DNA of 46,849 nucleotides from Chitinophagaceae bacterium (GTDB lineage: Bacteria > Bacteroidota > Bacteroidia > Chitinophagales > Chitinophagaceae): assembly GCA_947504605.1 (NCBI GenBank), contig CANNJE010000008.1, forward strand, positions 1-46,849, given 5' to 3'. The notes below the pieces were generated by a model. That model saw only the letters and a program-made list of their open reading frames with translations, was not told the origin of the DNA and did not search any database. Positions 7,328 to 15,906 of this stretch are shown here, one piece after another. The position numbers were made by a program, and so were the translations under genes. Within the stretch, counting starts at the first letter, position 1; every line of letters begins with the position of its first letter.

Positions 7328-10300
7328 TTATTGCACTATCATTTTACAAGTACTAATTCCATTTTTATAGATTGCCTGTACCATATATATTCCTCTGGCA
7401 AGCAGTCCAGGATTTATAGCTATTGTTTTTGAATTGTTGATTCCATTTATCAGTTTTTTATAAACAATTCTTCCGCTTTGATCTGAAATTCTAATTTCTG
7501 AAACGTCCAGATTGTGTAACCGTAAAGTAAAGGAACCATTGTTTGGATTAGGATACAGTTCAATTTCTTTGTCCATTGAAACAATAACATCCTCTAAATT
7601 ACCGATGGATTTATTAGCAGATGCTATAAGGTTTGAATTGCATGATCCCAATTTTGCACCAAGCAATAATGCTGCAATAGCTTGTCCTTGTTTATAACAG
7701 TTTTGATACCTGCCAAACCAGCAAACCAACACTTCATTATTATTTGGTCCGCACCTAACATCTACTACATTTATCCCAATAGATGCCGTTGCTTTACAGC
7801 CCAAAGAGTCAGTAATTGTTACGGTATATATATTTAATCCAACTGTACCTGGACAAACATTAATAAACTGCGTGATTGCTCCGGTAGACCATTGGTATTT
7901 GTACCTGCTGTATGGGTATTGTGTACCACCTGAAGGAGATGCATATAAAATAGCGCAGGTTGGCCCAAAGCCTTTATAAATGGTATTTACTTTTCCCCAT
8001 ATTGGTAATGGATAAACATTAGGGATACTAACAGCTAAAGGGAAATCAACTCTGACATTAGTAGTACAGGTACTACTATTTCCTGCATTGTCTGTTACTG
8101 TCCACAAGATTGTGTTTCTGCCAGGGTTAAATAGTCCGCTTGCATTCACTCCCACTCCGCTTCTTGTTGTGGCACCTGTAATGATATATGTGATGCTTGT
8201 AATACTACAGTTGTCTGTAACGGTGAGTGTTGGAATTGTATAATTATTAGATGTGTTATAGCAAATTGTTTGAGTAGGTGGACTTACTAAAACAGGTGGT
8301 ATAGTATCGACAACGTTTACTGTAAAACTGCAGTTTTGACCAGGGTAATCAGGCAAAGAATAAGTAACTGAGTTAACTCCCTGTAAGAAAGTTAGTCCAC
8401 TTACACTACCTATTCCACTACTTACAATTTCGCCATTTCTACTAATAGAATAATTGACTATGACAGCGGCACCGTCAGGAAGTATGATTGGATCGAGATC
8501 GTTAACAATTTGACTGCAAGATTCAGCAGTAGAAAAAACTATTCGATCTTCAACACAACTGAGGGTTGGCTTCACAGGCACATAGCAAGCATTGTATTCC
8601 CAAAATGAATTCATGTAATCGACCTGATCAGCACCAGACCCTAAATACCCCTTGTTTCCAATACTGAATGCAACAGCCTGGCCACGTCCAAGTGTATTGA
8701 ATGTATTTATTGGCTCATAGGTATCGGTTACCGGATCATATGCATACATATCATTTAAATTGGAGTAATAGTACCCAGAACCAATGTATGCTCTGTTGCC
8801 AATGGTGAATGCAACAGCAGCGTGTCTTTCCTGACCTGCAAAATCATTTTTTTGGGTCCAGGAACCTTCTCCATATTGGCCACCGGCAGGATTAAACTCC
8901 CACATATCTTTTTTGCGGATATCATAATCTTCTGCACCCAAACCAATATATCCCCTGTTGCCAATGCTGAAACCAACGCCAGTGCTACGCCGCACGGTGC
9001 CTACATCAGCTTTTCTGGTCCACATATTGGTTGAAGGGTCGTATTCATAAAAATCTGATGTGCCATAAGTTAGCCCCTGATCTTTACCGCAACCGGCATA
9101 TCCTTTATTGCCAATGCTGAATGCCATAGCAATATATCGGGCTCCGCCCGGGTAATCGGCCTTTTGTGTCCAGGCATTTTGTGTTGGATTAAACTCATAA
9201 AAATCGCTGTAAGCAGTGTACATGTTGATACCTGTGCCTACATACCCTTTTGAACCAATAGTAAATGAAATAGCAGCATGTCTTGGCGTACCCGGGAAGT
9301 CGGCTTTCTGAGTCCAATATTTTACAGCGGGATCAAATTCCCATGTATCATTGAGCAAACCTGTTGGTCCTGATCCAACTGCCATGTACCCTTTGTTGCC
9401 AATGGTGAAAGCGGAAGCCCCTGCACGTTTTACGCCCGGGAAATCGGGCAATTGTGCCCAGGTATCGCATATTGGTTCTGGAGAATATTCCCAAAAATCG
9501 GGAGTGCCAGCTGCTCCAATATAGCCTTTGTTTCCAATACTGAATCCTGTAGCAAAATAAGTGGTGGAACCAGGGTAAGATGCAATACCAGACCAAGTGT
9601 CATTTAATGGGTTATAGGAGAAAAAATCATTAAAATCTCCAATATTATTAGCTCGGCCTTTACCCAAAAATCCTTTATTAGCAATGCTAAATCCAGTAGC
9701 GCCATACCTTGCATTACCTGCAAAATCTTCTTTTCGTGTCCATTGGTTATTGGCGGGATCAAATTCCCAGAAATCTTTATAGCCACTTCCTAAACCAACA
9801 TAACCTTTGTTGCCAATACTAAAACCAGTGTTGTAACTTCTTGGTCCCCCAGCAAAAGGTGCTTTCTGCAACCAGTTGTTAGTTCCAGGGTTAAACTCCC
9901 AGAAATCGGTATAACCAATACCCATACCTACATACGCATTTGTTCCTATATTAAATGCAATGGAATAGTTTCTTGTACCGCCAGGAAAGTTTGTAGAATA
10001 TTTCCATAGATTTTGTATAGGGTCATACTCCCAGAAATCGGAATAACCAATACCCATGCCAATGTAACCTTTGTTACCAATACTGAATCCATTTGCAGAA
10101 AACCTTGCAGCTCCACCAAAGTTTGCTTTTTGAGTCCAAACATTTGTAGCAGGATTGAATTCCCAAAAATCTTGTTGATGAATTCCCGATACAATTCCGG
10201 TTCCCATATACCCCATATTTCCTATATTAAAACCTGCAGCGTAGTATCTATAACTACCACCGAAATCTGCTTTTCTTGTCCAGCTATCCTGTGCACACAA

Positions 10301-10354
10301 ACCTGTTGCAATTAATATGAGCACTACAAAAAAGCTGATAAATTTCTTTTTCAT
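7328..10354 (-). CDS. Secreted 12-kelch-repeat protein with HYR/Ig-like module and type A T9SS sorting domain
   Basis: 1008 residues from the ATG at 10354, which gives a clean signal peptide (MKKKFISFFVVLILIATG, cleavage near LCAQ); an earlier ATG at 10378 would add eight residues. Residues about 24-590 are twelve kelch-like repeats of the form IGNKGYxGxG...DFWEYDPxxNxWTQKADFPGxxR, with a break after the sixth, suggesting two six-bladed propellers. Near 680 a HYR/Ig-like module starts (DTIPPVLVSPP, then WTVTDNAGNSSTC). A cysteine module (VRCGPNNNEVLVCWFGRYQN) precedes the C-terminal sorting domain (about 929-1008: IELYPNPNNGSFTLRL, GRIVYKK, GIYMVQ). The protein should be exported by Sec and then by T9SS to the cell surface. 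Its C-terminal half is close to that of the neighbouring gene at 10565-15040. Confidence 0.88.
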   Translation of the reverse strand: MKKKFISFFVVLILIATGLCAQDSWTRKADFGGSYRYYAAGFNIGNMGYMGTGIVSGIHQQDFWEFNPATNVWTQKANFGGAARFSANGFSIGNKGYIGMGIGYSDFWEYDPIQNLWKYSTNFPGGTRNYSIAFNIGTNAYVGMGIGYTDFWEFNPGTNNWLQKAPFAGGPRSYNTGFSIGNKGYVGLGSGYKDFWEFDPANNQWTRKEDFAGNARYGATGFSIANKGFLGKGRANNIGDFNDFFSYNPLNDTWSGIASYPGSTTYFATGFSIGNKGYIGAAGTPDFWEYSPEPICDTWAQLPDFPGVKRAGASAFTIGNKGYMAVGSGPTGLLNDTWEFDPAVKYWTQKADFPGTPRHAAISFTIGSKGYVGTGINMYTAYSDFYEFNPTQNAWTQKADYPGGARYIAMAFSIGNKGYAGCGKDQGLTYGTSDFYEYDPSTNMWTRKADVGTVRRSTGVGFSIGNRGYIGLGAEDYDIRKKDMWEFNPAGGQYGEGSWTQKNDFAGQERHAAVAFTIGNRAYIGSGYYYSNLNDMYAYDPVTDTYEPINTFNTLGRGQAVAFSIGNKGYLGSGADQVDYMNSFWEYNACYVPVKPTLSCVEDRIVFSTAESCSQIVNDLDPIILPDGAAVIVNYSISRNGEIVSSGIGSVSGLTFLQGVNSVTYSLPDYPGQNCSFTVNVVDTIPPVLVSPPTQTICYNTSNNYTIPTLTVTDNCSITSITYIITGATTRSGVGVNASGLFNPGRNTILWTVTDNAGNSSTCTTNVRVDFPLAVSIPNVYPLPIWGKVNTIYKGFGPTCAILYASPSGGTQYPYSRYKYQWSTGAITQFINVCPGTVGLNIYTVTITDSLGCKATASIGINVVDVRCGPNNNEVLVCWFGRYQNCYKQGQAIAALLLGAKLGSCNSNLIASANKSIGNLEDVIVSMDKEIELYPNPNNGSFTLRLHNLDVSEIRISDQSGRIVYKKLINGINNSKTIAINPGLLARGIYMVQAIYKNGISTCKMIVQ
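7336..8145 (-). repeat. Duplicated C-terminal coding module, copy 1
   Basis: This stretch is nearly identical at DNA level to about 10573-11385. It encodes the second part of the HYR-like module, the cysteine module and the T9SS sorting domain. Limits are approximate, judged by eye. It indicates a recent duplication or ongoing gene conversion between the two tandem genes. Confidence 0.8.
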
Positions 10355-10379
10355 AAAATGATATTTAATGATGATCAAT

Positions 10380-10398
10380 AAATAAATGTGGTTGTCAG
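10380..10398 (-). promoter_or_regulatory. Element shared upstream of both tandem T9SS genes, copy 1
   Basis: Read on the - strand the sequence is CTGACAACCACATTTATTT, ending 26 bases before the ATG at 10354. The matching element before the neighbouring gene is CTGACGGCCACATTTATTT at 15062-15080. The shared placement suggests a common promoter or leader element. It is not a good TAnnTTTG match. Confidence 0.45.
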
Positions 10399-10510
10399 CG
10401 TAGAGAAATAAATCTTTCTTTTTAGTTATTGGATTGCCTTTAATTCAGCAGAATTATAAATCTTATGGAGTATTAAGAAGCAAGGAAATTTATAGAATTG
10501 TGGAGGATAT

Positions 10511-10547
10511 ACAGGCTTCGTTTAGTTTATTCCAAAACGAAGCCTGT
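10511..10547 (-). terminator. Hairpin terminator of the kelch/NHL gene
   Basis: Perfect 13 bp arms: ACAGGCTTCGTTT at 10511-10523 and AAACGAAGCCTGT at 10535-10547, 18 bases beyond the stop of the - strand gene ending at 10565. The tract after the stem on the - strand is not very U-rich. Confidence 0.75.
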
Positions 10548-10564
10548 AATATTTTACTTTTAAA

Positions 10565-13500
10565 TTATTGAACAATCATTTTGCAGGTACTTATTCCATT
10601 TTTATTAATTGCCTGTACCAGGTATATTCCCCTTGCCAGCATTCCTGGGTTTACAAATATTGTTTTCGACTTGTTGATGCCTTTTACCAATTCCCTGTAA
10701 ACGATTCTTCCACTTTGATCTGAGATTCTAATTTCTGACACATCCGGATTGTGTAACCGTAACGTAAAGGAACCATTGTTGGGATTGGGATACAATTCAA
10801 TTTCTTTATCGTTCGAAACAATGACATCTTCCAAATCTCCAATGGATTTATTAGCAGATGCAGTAAGGTTTGCACTACATGAACCCAATTTTGCGCCCAG
10901 CAACAATGCTGTAATTGCCTGTCCCTGTGTGTAACAGTTTTGATACCTGCCAAACCAGCAAACCAACACTTCATTATTATTTGGCCCGCACCTTACATCT
11001 ACTACATTTATTCCTATTGATGCCGTTGCTTTACAACCTAAAGAATCGGTTATAGTAACGGTAAACATATTTAATCCTACAGTGCCGGGACAAACATTAA
11101 TAACCTGCGTGGTTGCTCCGGTAGACCATTGGTATCTGTACCTGCTGTATGGATATTGTGTACCTCCTGATGGAGACGCAAATAAAATAGCGCAGGTTGG
11201 GCCAAAGCCTTTATAAATGGTATTTACTTTCCCCCATATTAATAATGGGTAGACATTAGGGATACTTACGCTTAATGGGAAATCAATCCTTACAATGGTA
11301 GTACAGGTTTTAATGTTTCCTGCATTGTCTGTTACTGTCCACAAGATTGTGTTTCTGCCGGGGTTAAATAATCCGCTTGCATTGGGGCCTGTTCCATTTC
11401 TGCTGGTGGCTCCGGTTATAGCATACCTGATATTTTTTATTCCTGAAATATCTGTTGCGGTAATTACCGGAACAGCATAATTATTAGAAGCATTAAAACA
11501 AAACAGCTGAGCCGGAGGACATTGAACGACAGGAGGAATGGTATCAATCACAATTCCCGTAACCGGCAATACCTGACTGATTGCTCCGGTGGCAGCAAGG
11601 TTGATATTGCTATTATAATTACCGGCACCAATATTGGCTTTTAACCGGATATAAATAATTACTGAATTTATTTCTCCCAAAGTAGGAGATACTCCCAACG
11701 TTGATGAATACCCGCTACTTTCAGTCCTTGAAATTTCATAACTGGCAGGAGCTGTTAGGCTGATGTTGCCTGTAAGATTTGTTCCGCTGATGCTGAAAAA
11801 TTGCGAAGCAGAAGCAGTGCCCGCATGGGTGCTAAAGTTAAGAACAGGTGGAGTGATTTTTCGTATGCGGTTATTATCTGCATCTGCTACATATAAATTA
11901 CCTGGCACATCAAAAGTTAAACCATAGGCACCATTAAATTTTGCATCGGCAGCCAATCCGTCCTGGTAACCTTTGGTACCACCAGCTACAAAACCAGAAG
12001 CTCCCCCTGTTGTTATTTTATAAATATGGCTATCGTCTCCACCAAAAATGAGTGAAACAAATACATTGGCAGCGGCGTCTAAAGCAATGCCATAATGGAA
12101 GCCATATAGGTCTGAAGGTCGGATACTAGTGACTACGCCAGATGCTGTGATTTTGCGTGGGCCTCCATATAATTCGGTTACATATAAATTGCCATAAATA
12201 TCAACTGTCAGGTTATTGGGATTCCAGAATTGGGCTGCCGTTCCAATACCGTCATCATCACCTATTACACCGCTTCCCGCAAATATGCTGACTGTTCCAT
12301 CTGCGGCAATTTTCTGAATTCTGTGGTTGTATATTTCTGCTACATAAATATTGCCGGATGCGTCGATAGCTACACCGCTTGGCGCACTGAATTGTGCCGT
12401 TCCGTTGATACCGTTAATAGTGCTTACCAAACCTGAAGGTGTAATTTTTCTGATGCGTCCATTGCTTCCATCGCATACATAAAGGTTTCCTGCAGCATCC
12501 ATAGTCAAAGAATTAGGGGAGGCAAATTGTGCTGCTGTTCCCATACCATCTAAAAGCCCTGCCACACCGCTGCCGGCAAATGTAGTTACCATACCGGCAG
12601 GGGTAATTTTTCTGATACGGTGATTTAAACGATCCGCTACAAAAATATTGCCCGAAACATCTGTAGCTACACCGGTAGGGTTATTAAATTTTGCTGTGGT
12701 ACTAATGCCATCTGCAAAACCTGCTTCACCATTTCCGGCAGCAGTACTTACAAATATTGGATCAAATTTTACAACAGGCACTATTACTTTTCCTGTAACA
12801 GCAAGGTATTTTGTGGTGGCTCCTGAACTGCTGATTGTGATGTTACTGTTGTATGTACCAACAAGGTTGTCGGCTTTTAAACGAATGTAAATTGTTGAAA
12901 GGTTTATTTCTCCTAAAGTTGGAGAAAGATTGATTGTTGAAACATAACCATTGTTGATGTTTTGCGATATTTCATAACCATCAGGCGCAGTGATTGTAAG
13001 ATTTGAATAAAGGTAAGTGCCACTAATACTAAATAGCCTGGCAGCAGAAGCCGTGCCAGCTATGGTAGAAAAATCAAGGGTTGGAGTACTCATTTTGCGA
13101 ATCCGGTTATTGCCAGGATCTGTTATATATAAATTTCCTGAATTGTCAATGCATAAACCAGCCAGCCCTTCAAATTTTGCTGCTGTACCAATACCATCCT
13201 GGTATCCTCTAAATGTGCCAGCAACAATACCACCCGTTCCGGCAGGTGAAATTCTATAGATCATATTTTGGGTCATATTGTTCTCAATGGATATGTACAC
13301 ATAACCCTGTGAGTCAACAACAACTCCCTGGTGAAAAGTATTATAAGTGGTAGGGTTGGTACTAATGGTAGATACATACCCAAGTGTATTCATTTTACGA
13401 AGGTTGCTGTAAAATTGTGTTATAAATAAATTACCCAGCCCATCAAATGCGAGGCCGTTTGGTGTAAGAAACTGCGCATCCGTTCCATAACCATCCAATG

Positions 13501-15040
13501 GGAATTCGCTTCCATTTCCTGCAATAGTACTTACAAAACCTGTTGGGGTTATTTTACGGATTCTCTGGTTATACTTATCTGCTACATATACATTGCCTTC
13601 AGTATCTGTAGTTACACCCTGCGGAAAATTAAATTGTGCTGCAGAACCTTCACCATCAGCAAATCCTCCTGTACCATTTCCTGCTAATGTAGAAACCATA
13701 CCAGCCGGAGTGATTTTTCGAATCCGATGATTATTTTCATCTGCAACAAGGATATTACCTGAAAGGTCTAAAGTCAATCCTCTTGGCCCGTTAAACTGTG
13801 CATCCATACCCATTCCGTCTGCAAAACCAGCTGTTCCATTTCCTGCTATTGTGCTTACCAGTCCTGAAGCTGTAATTTTCCGAATACGGTTATTTGCTTG
13901 ATCTGCAATATATACGTTGCCATTAGCATCGGAAATAACCCCTGTTGGGCTATTGAATTTTGATGTTAAAGCACTGCCATCAGTAAAACCTGCTTCACCA
14001 TTGCCGGCATAAGTTGTTACTGAGATTGGGTCAAATTTTATAACAGGATTGGGGATACCATCAGGGCTGTATTCCCAAAAATCATTTAATGAGCCTGTGC
14101 TATTTCCTCCCAAACCTATATAACCTTTATTGGCAATATTGAATCCTGCTTCCAGATATCTCACAGAACCAGGGAGATTTGCTTTTTGAATCCAGCTATT
14201 AGAAGAGGGAGTGTACTCCCATAGGTCATTGTAAAAACCACCATATCCTGCTCCTCCTGCAACATATCCTTTATTGGCAATACTGAAAGTTGCAGCACTT
14301 ACACGACCTGGGCCAGGAAGGTTAACCTTTCTTGTCCAGATATTTGTTGTAGGGTCATATTCCCAGATATCTTCTTGTATGGTATCATAATAATAAATAC
14401 CGTTTCCAATATATCCTTTGTTACCAATACTTAAACCAAAGGCATTGCACCTGCCCTGTTCAGGTACATCAGCCATTCTTGTCCATGTACCTGAGTCACC
14501 AACCAATGGGTCAAATTCCCAGAAATCATTTAAATAAGTGGCGAGATAGGCTGGACTGATACGGTAATTTCCTGTACCCATATAACCTTTGTTGCCAATA
14601 CCGAAACTAACTGCTGTGTAACGAAATCCTCCACCAAGTGCATCAGGTAAGCCTGTTCCAAAATCTGCAACCCGTCTCCAGCTGTTGCTGGCAGGATTGT
14701 ATTCCCACATATCTTTTCTCCAGATGTAGCTGCCTGCTGCACCTGTGCCTGCATAGCCCATATTGCCAATAGTAAAACTTGTGGCATAAGCTCTAATACC
14801 ACCTCCATAATCTGCTTTTTGTGTCCATAAGTCAGTTACAGGGTCATATTCCCAAAAATCATTTTTATAAGCTACATCGTCTGTACCGGTGCCAATGTAT
14901 CCCTTGTTGCCAATACTGAAATGTATTGTTCCTTGTCTGTTGCCAATAAAATTTGCTTTCTGTGTCCAGCTATCCTGGGCAACCATACAATTTATACTTA
15001 TCATAAATGACACTATGAGAAGTAGTATTTTACTTTTCAT
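10565..15040 (-). CDS. Giant secreted kelch/NHL-repeat protein with type A T9SS sorting domain
   Basis: 1491 residues with signal peptide (MKSKILLLIVSFMISINCMV, cleavage near AQ). Residues about 24-325 are six kelch repeats (IGNKGYIGTG type). Two tandem units follow, about 332-754 and 755-1164. Each starts with KFDP, contains around six NHL repeats (AQFNxPxGVxxDxxGNxYVADxxNxRIRKITPxG) and ends with an Ig-like segment (SISGTxLxxNxxLTAPxxYEIS). A HYR-like module begins near 1165 (DTIPPVVQCPP), then the cysteine module (CGPNNNEVLVCWFGRYQNCY) and the sorting domain (about 1413-1491: YPNPNNGSFTLRLHN, GIYLVQA). Three propellers on one surface protein suggest adhesion or carbohydrate/protein binding; no catalytic residues are evident. 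It is adjacent to, and shares its C-terminus with, the gene at 7328-10354. Confidence 0.88.
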   Translation of the reverse strand: MKSKILLLIVSFMISINCMVAQDSWTQKANFIGNRQGTIHFSIGNKGYIGTGTDDVAYKNDFWEYDPVTDLWTQKADYGGGIRAYATSFTIGNMGYAGTGAAGSYIWRKDMWEYNPASNSWRRVADFGTGLPDALGGGFRYTAVSFGIGNKGYMGTGNYRISPAYLATYLNDFWEFDPLVGDSGTWTRMADVPEQGRCNAFGLSIGNKGYIGNGIYYYDTIQEDIWEYDPTTNIWTRKVNLPGPGRVSAATFSIANKGYVAGGAGYGGFYNDLWEYTPSSNSWIQKANLPGSVRYLEAGFNIANKGYIGLGGNSTGSLNDFWEYSPDGIPNPVIKFDPISVTTYAGNGEAGFTDGSALTSKFNSPTGVISDANGNVYIADQANNRIRKITASGLVSTIAGNGTAGFADGMGMDAQFNGPRGLTLDLSGNILVADENNHRIRKITPAGMVSTLAGNGTGGFADGEGSAAQFNFPQGVTTDTEGNVYVADKYNQRIRKITPTGFVSTIAGNGSEFPLDGYGTDAQFLTPNGLAFDGLGNLFITQFYSNLRKMNTLGYVSTISTNPTTYNTFHQGVVVDSQGYVYISIENNMTQNMIYRISPAGTGGIVAGTFRGYQDGIGTAAKFEGLAGLCIDNSGNLYITDPGNNRIRKMSTPTLDFSTIAGTASAARLFSISGTYLYSNLTITAPDGYEISQNINNGYVSTINLSPTLGEINLSTIYIRLKADNLVGTYNSNITISSSGATTKYLAVTGKVIVPVVKFDPIFVSTAAGNGEAGFADGISTTAKFNNPTGVATDVSGNIFVADRLNHRIRKITPAGMVTTFAGSGVAGLLDGMGTAAQFASPNSLTMDAAGNLYVCDGSNGRIRKITPSGLVSTINGINGTAQFSAPSGVAIDASGNIYVAEIYNHRIQKIAADGTVSIFAGSGVIGDDDGIGTAAQFWNPNNLTVDIYGNLYVTELYGGPRKITASGVVTSIRPSDLYGFHYGIALDAAANVFVSLIFGGDDSHIYKITTGGASGFVAGGTKGYQDGLAADAKFNGAYGLTFDVPGNLYVADADNNRIRKITPPVLNFSTHAGTASASQFFSISGTNLTGNISLTAPASYEISRTESSGYSSTLGVSPTLGEINSVIIYIRLKANIGAGNYNSNINLAATGAISQVLPVTGIVIDTIPPVVQCPPAQLFCFNASNNYAVPVITATDISGIKNIRYAITGATSRNGTGPNASGLFNPGRNTILWTVTDNAGNIKTCTTIVRIDFPLSVSIPNVYPLLIWGKVNTIYKGFGPTCAILFASPSGGTQYPYSRYRYQWSTGATTQVINVCPGTVGLNMFTVTITDSLGCKATASIGINVVDVRCGPNNNEVLVCWFGRYQNCYTQGQAITALLLGAKLGSCSANLTASANKSIGDLEDVIVSNDKEIELYPNPNNGSFTLRLHNPDVSEIRISDQSGRIVYRELVKGINKSKTIFVNPGMLARGIYLVQAINKNGISTCKMIVQ
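10573..11385 (-). repeat. Duplicated C-terminal coding module, copy 2
   Basis: This is the partner of the module at about 7336-8145. Long blocks are identical between the copies, including the part encoding NNNEVLVCWFGRYQNCY. Limits are approximate. Confidence 0.8.
11550..14045 (-). repeat. Internal duplication of an NHL-propeller plus Ig-like unit
   Basis: Two tandem coding units, about 14045-12780 and 12775-11550 on the - strand, each encode KFDPIxVxTxAGNGEAGFxDG at the start, a set of NHL repeats, and SISGTxL...YEIS...SPTLGEIN at the end. Unit lengths are about 420 and 410 residues. Confidence 0.75.
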
Positions 15041-15061
15041 AAAATAAATTTTAATAATTAA

Positions 15062-15080
15062 AAATAAATGTGGCCGTCAG
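15062..15080 (-). promoter_or_regulatory. Element shared upstream of both tandem T9SS genes, copy 2
   Basis: On the - strand CTGACGGCCACATTTATTT, ending 22 bases before the ATG at 15040. It differs at two bases from the copy at 10380-10398. Confidence 0.45.
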
Positions 15081-15145
15081 GTGTAAGTGATTTTTTTAGA
15101 TTTTTCAACACAGGTATTGAATGCTGTTTATTTTTTCCGGAGAAA

Positions 15146-15517
15146 TTATTTTAGTACACCCTTCTTATTCATCTCTTCTATTGTAAGCGTAGGCGGCATT
15201 TCCCCTTTTCTTATTTTTTCAATAACCAATAACGCAATTTTTTTTGCATCTTCTTTTTTTGCAAATCCTTTATTCCCTTTTATACATGGTATAGATGGCT
15301 GGTGAATCAGTTTTTGATTGTACTTATAAATATCGTATCCATAAGTATGATCAGCTGCATCAATAATTTTATAGGTTAAGCTATCAGAAAGACTAGAGGT
15401 TTTAGTGAAGGAGTGATTTTTTTTTGTATTAAATGTTTTGGTGTTTGAATAGGTAAAACTGGTAATGAAAAAAAATATTGATAAGCAGGATAATAAGGCT
15501 GGTAGCAGACGTTTCAT
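15146..15517 (-). CDS. DUF4907-family secreted protein
   Basis: 123 residues with an N-terminal signal/anchor segment (MKRLLPALLSCLSIFFFITS). The conserved part is YGYDIYKYNQKLIHQPSIP, GNKGFAKKEDAKKIALLVIE and KIRKGEMPPTLTIEEM, which is the pattern of DUF4907 proteins found in Bacteroidota. In this family a short domain with a conserved IHQPxIPxxxGxxGF core occurs, with no known function. It lies directly upstream of, and co-oriented with, the two giant T9SS genes (105 bp gap), so it may belong to the same surface-protein locus. The functional role is unknown. Confidence 0.75.
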   Translation of the reverse strand: MKRLLPALLSCLSIFFFITSFTYSNTKTFNTKKNHSFTKTSSLSDSLTYKIIDAADHTYGYDIYKYNQKLIHQPSIPCIKGNKGFAKKEDAKKIALLVIEKIRKGEMPPTLTIEEMNKKGVLK

Positions 15518-15906
15518 GATTTTTTATTTATAATTAAAAAATATTTTCAATCAATCATAACCATTATTTAAAAAGACATGAGTCTTTGTTAGTATTGGGA
15601 GGTTAACTTTTATGGGAATAAGAGAAGCGACGGATTTAACCAGGAGTAGTTGGTTTAATAACCCAAAGCTATTCTACTTGTAAAGCAAAAGGAATGATGA
15701 TTATTAACGGCTTCGATGACCTTAGTCATTTAGAAAAAACAGGAATCTGCAAATCAGTAATTACAGTAATTAGTCTGATGAAATTTAGTTTTTTTGTAAA
15801 TTTAAAAGAGTAGGGAAGAATAGTTTAAAACCCTTACATAAAGTAAAGTATGCTTAATTAGGTGGGTGAAATCTATAAGATTCAGCAGCGTTAAGTCCAG
15901 CTGCTT
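15518..15906. other. Gene-poor intergenic region
   Basis: A 389 bp gap between the DUF4907 gene and the CvfB-like gene, both on the - strand. The only + strand ORF of note is 15694-15813 (39 residues, starting MMIINGFDDLSHLEK), with no recognisable family, so I do not call it. A 6 bp inverted repeat (AGCAGC/GCTGCT near 15881-15902) just past the CvfB-like stop could be a weak terminator but lacks a U-tract. The promoter of the DUF4907 gene should lie here; no consensus was found. Confidence 0.4.

Noticed and set aside
9348-9596. Other-frame ORFs inside the kelch genes and in the zinc-ribbon gene
   Set aside because: They are shadows of repeat-rich or coiled-coil genes in the opposite or shifted frame and show no domain of their own.
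11550-14045. Regularly spaced repeated DNA that could suggest a CRISPR-like or satellite array
   Set aside because: The repeats are in frame and encode NHL propeller blades of variable sequence; there are no identical repeats with unique spacers.
15694-15813. 39-residue + strand ORF in the 15518-15906 gap, with a GGA-like site before the ATG
   Set aside because: No recognisable family, no terminator, and ORFs of this length arise by chance in AT-rich DNA.
15881-15902. Short inverted repeat after the CvfB-like stop
   Set aside because: Only six base pairs and no U-tract on the - strand, so it is too weak to call a terminator.
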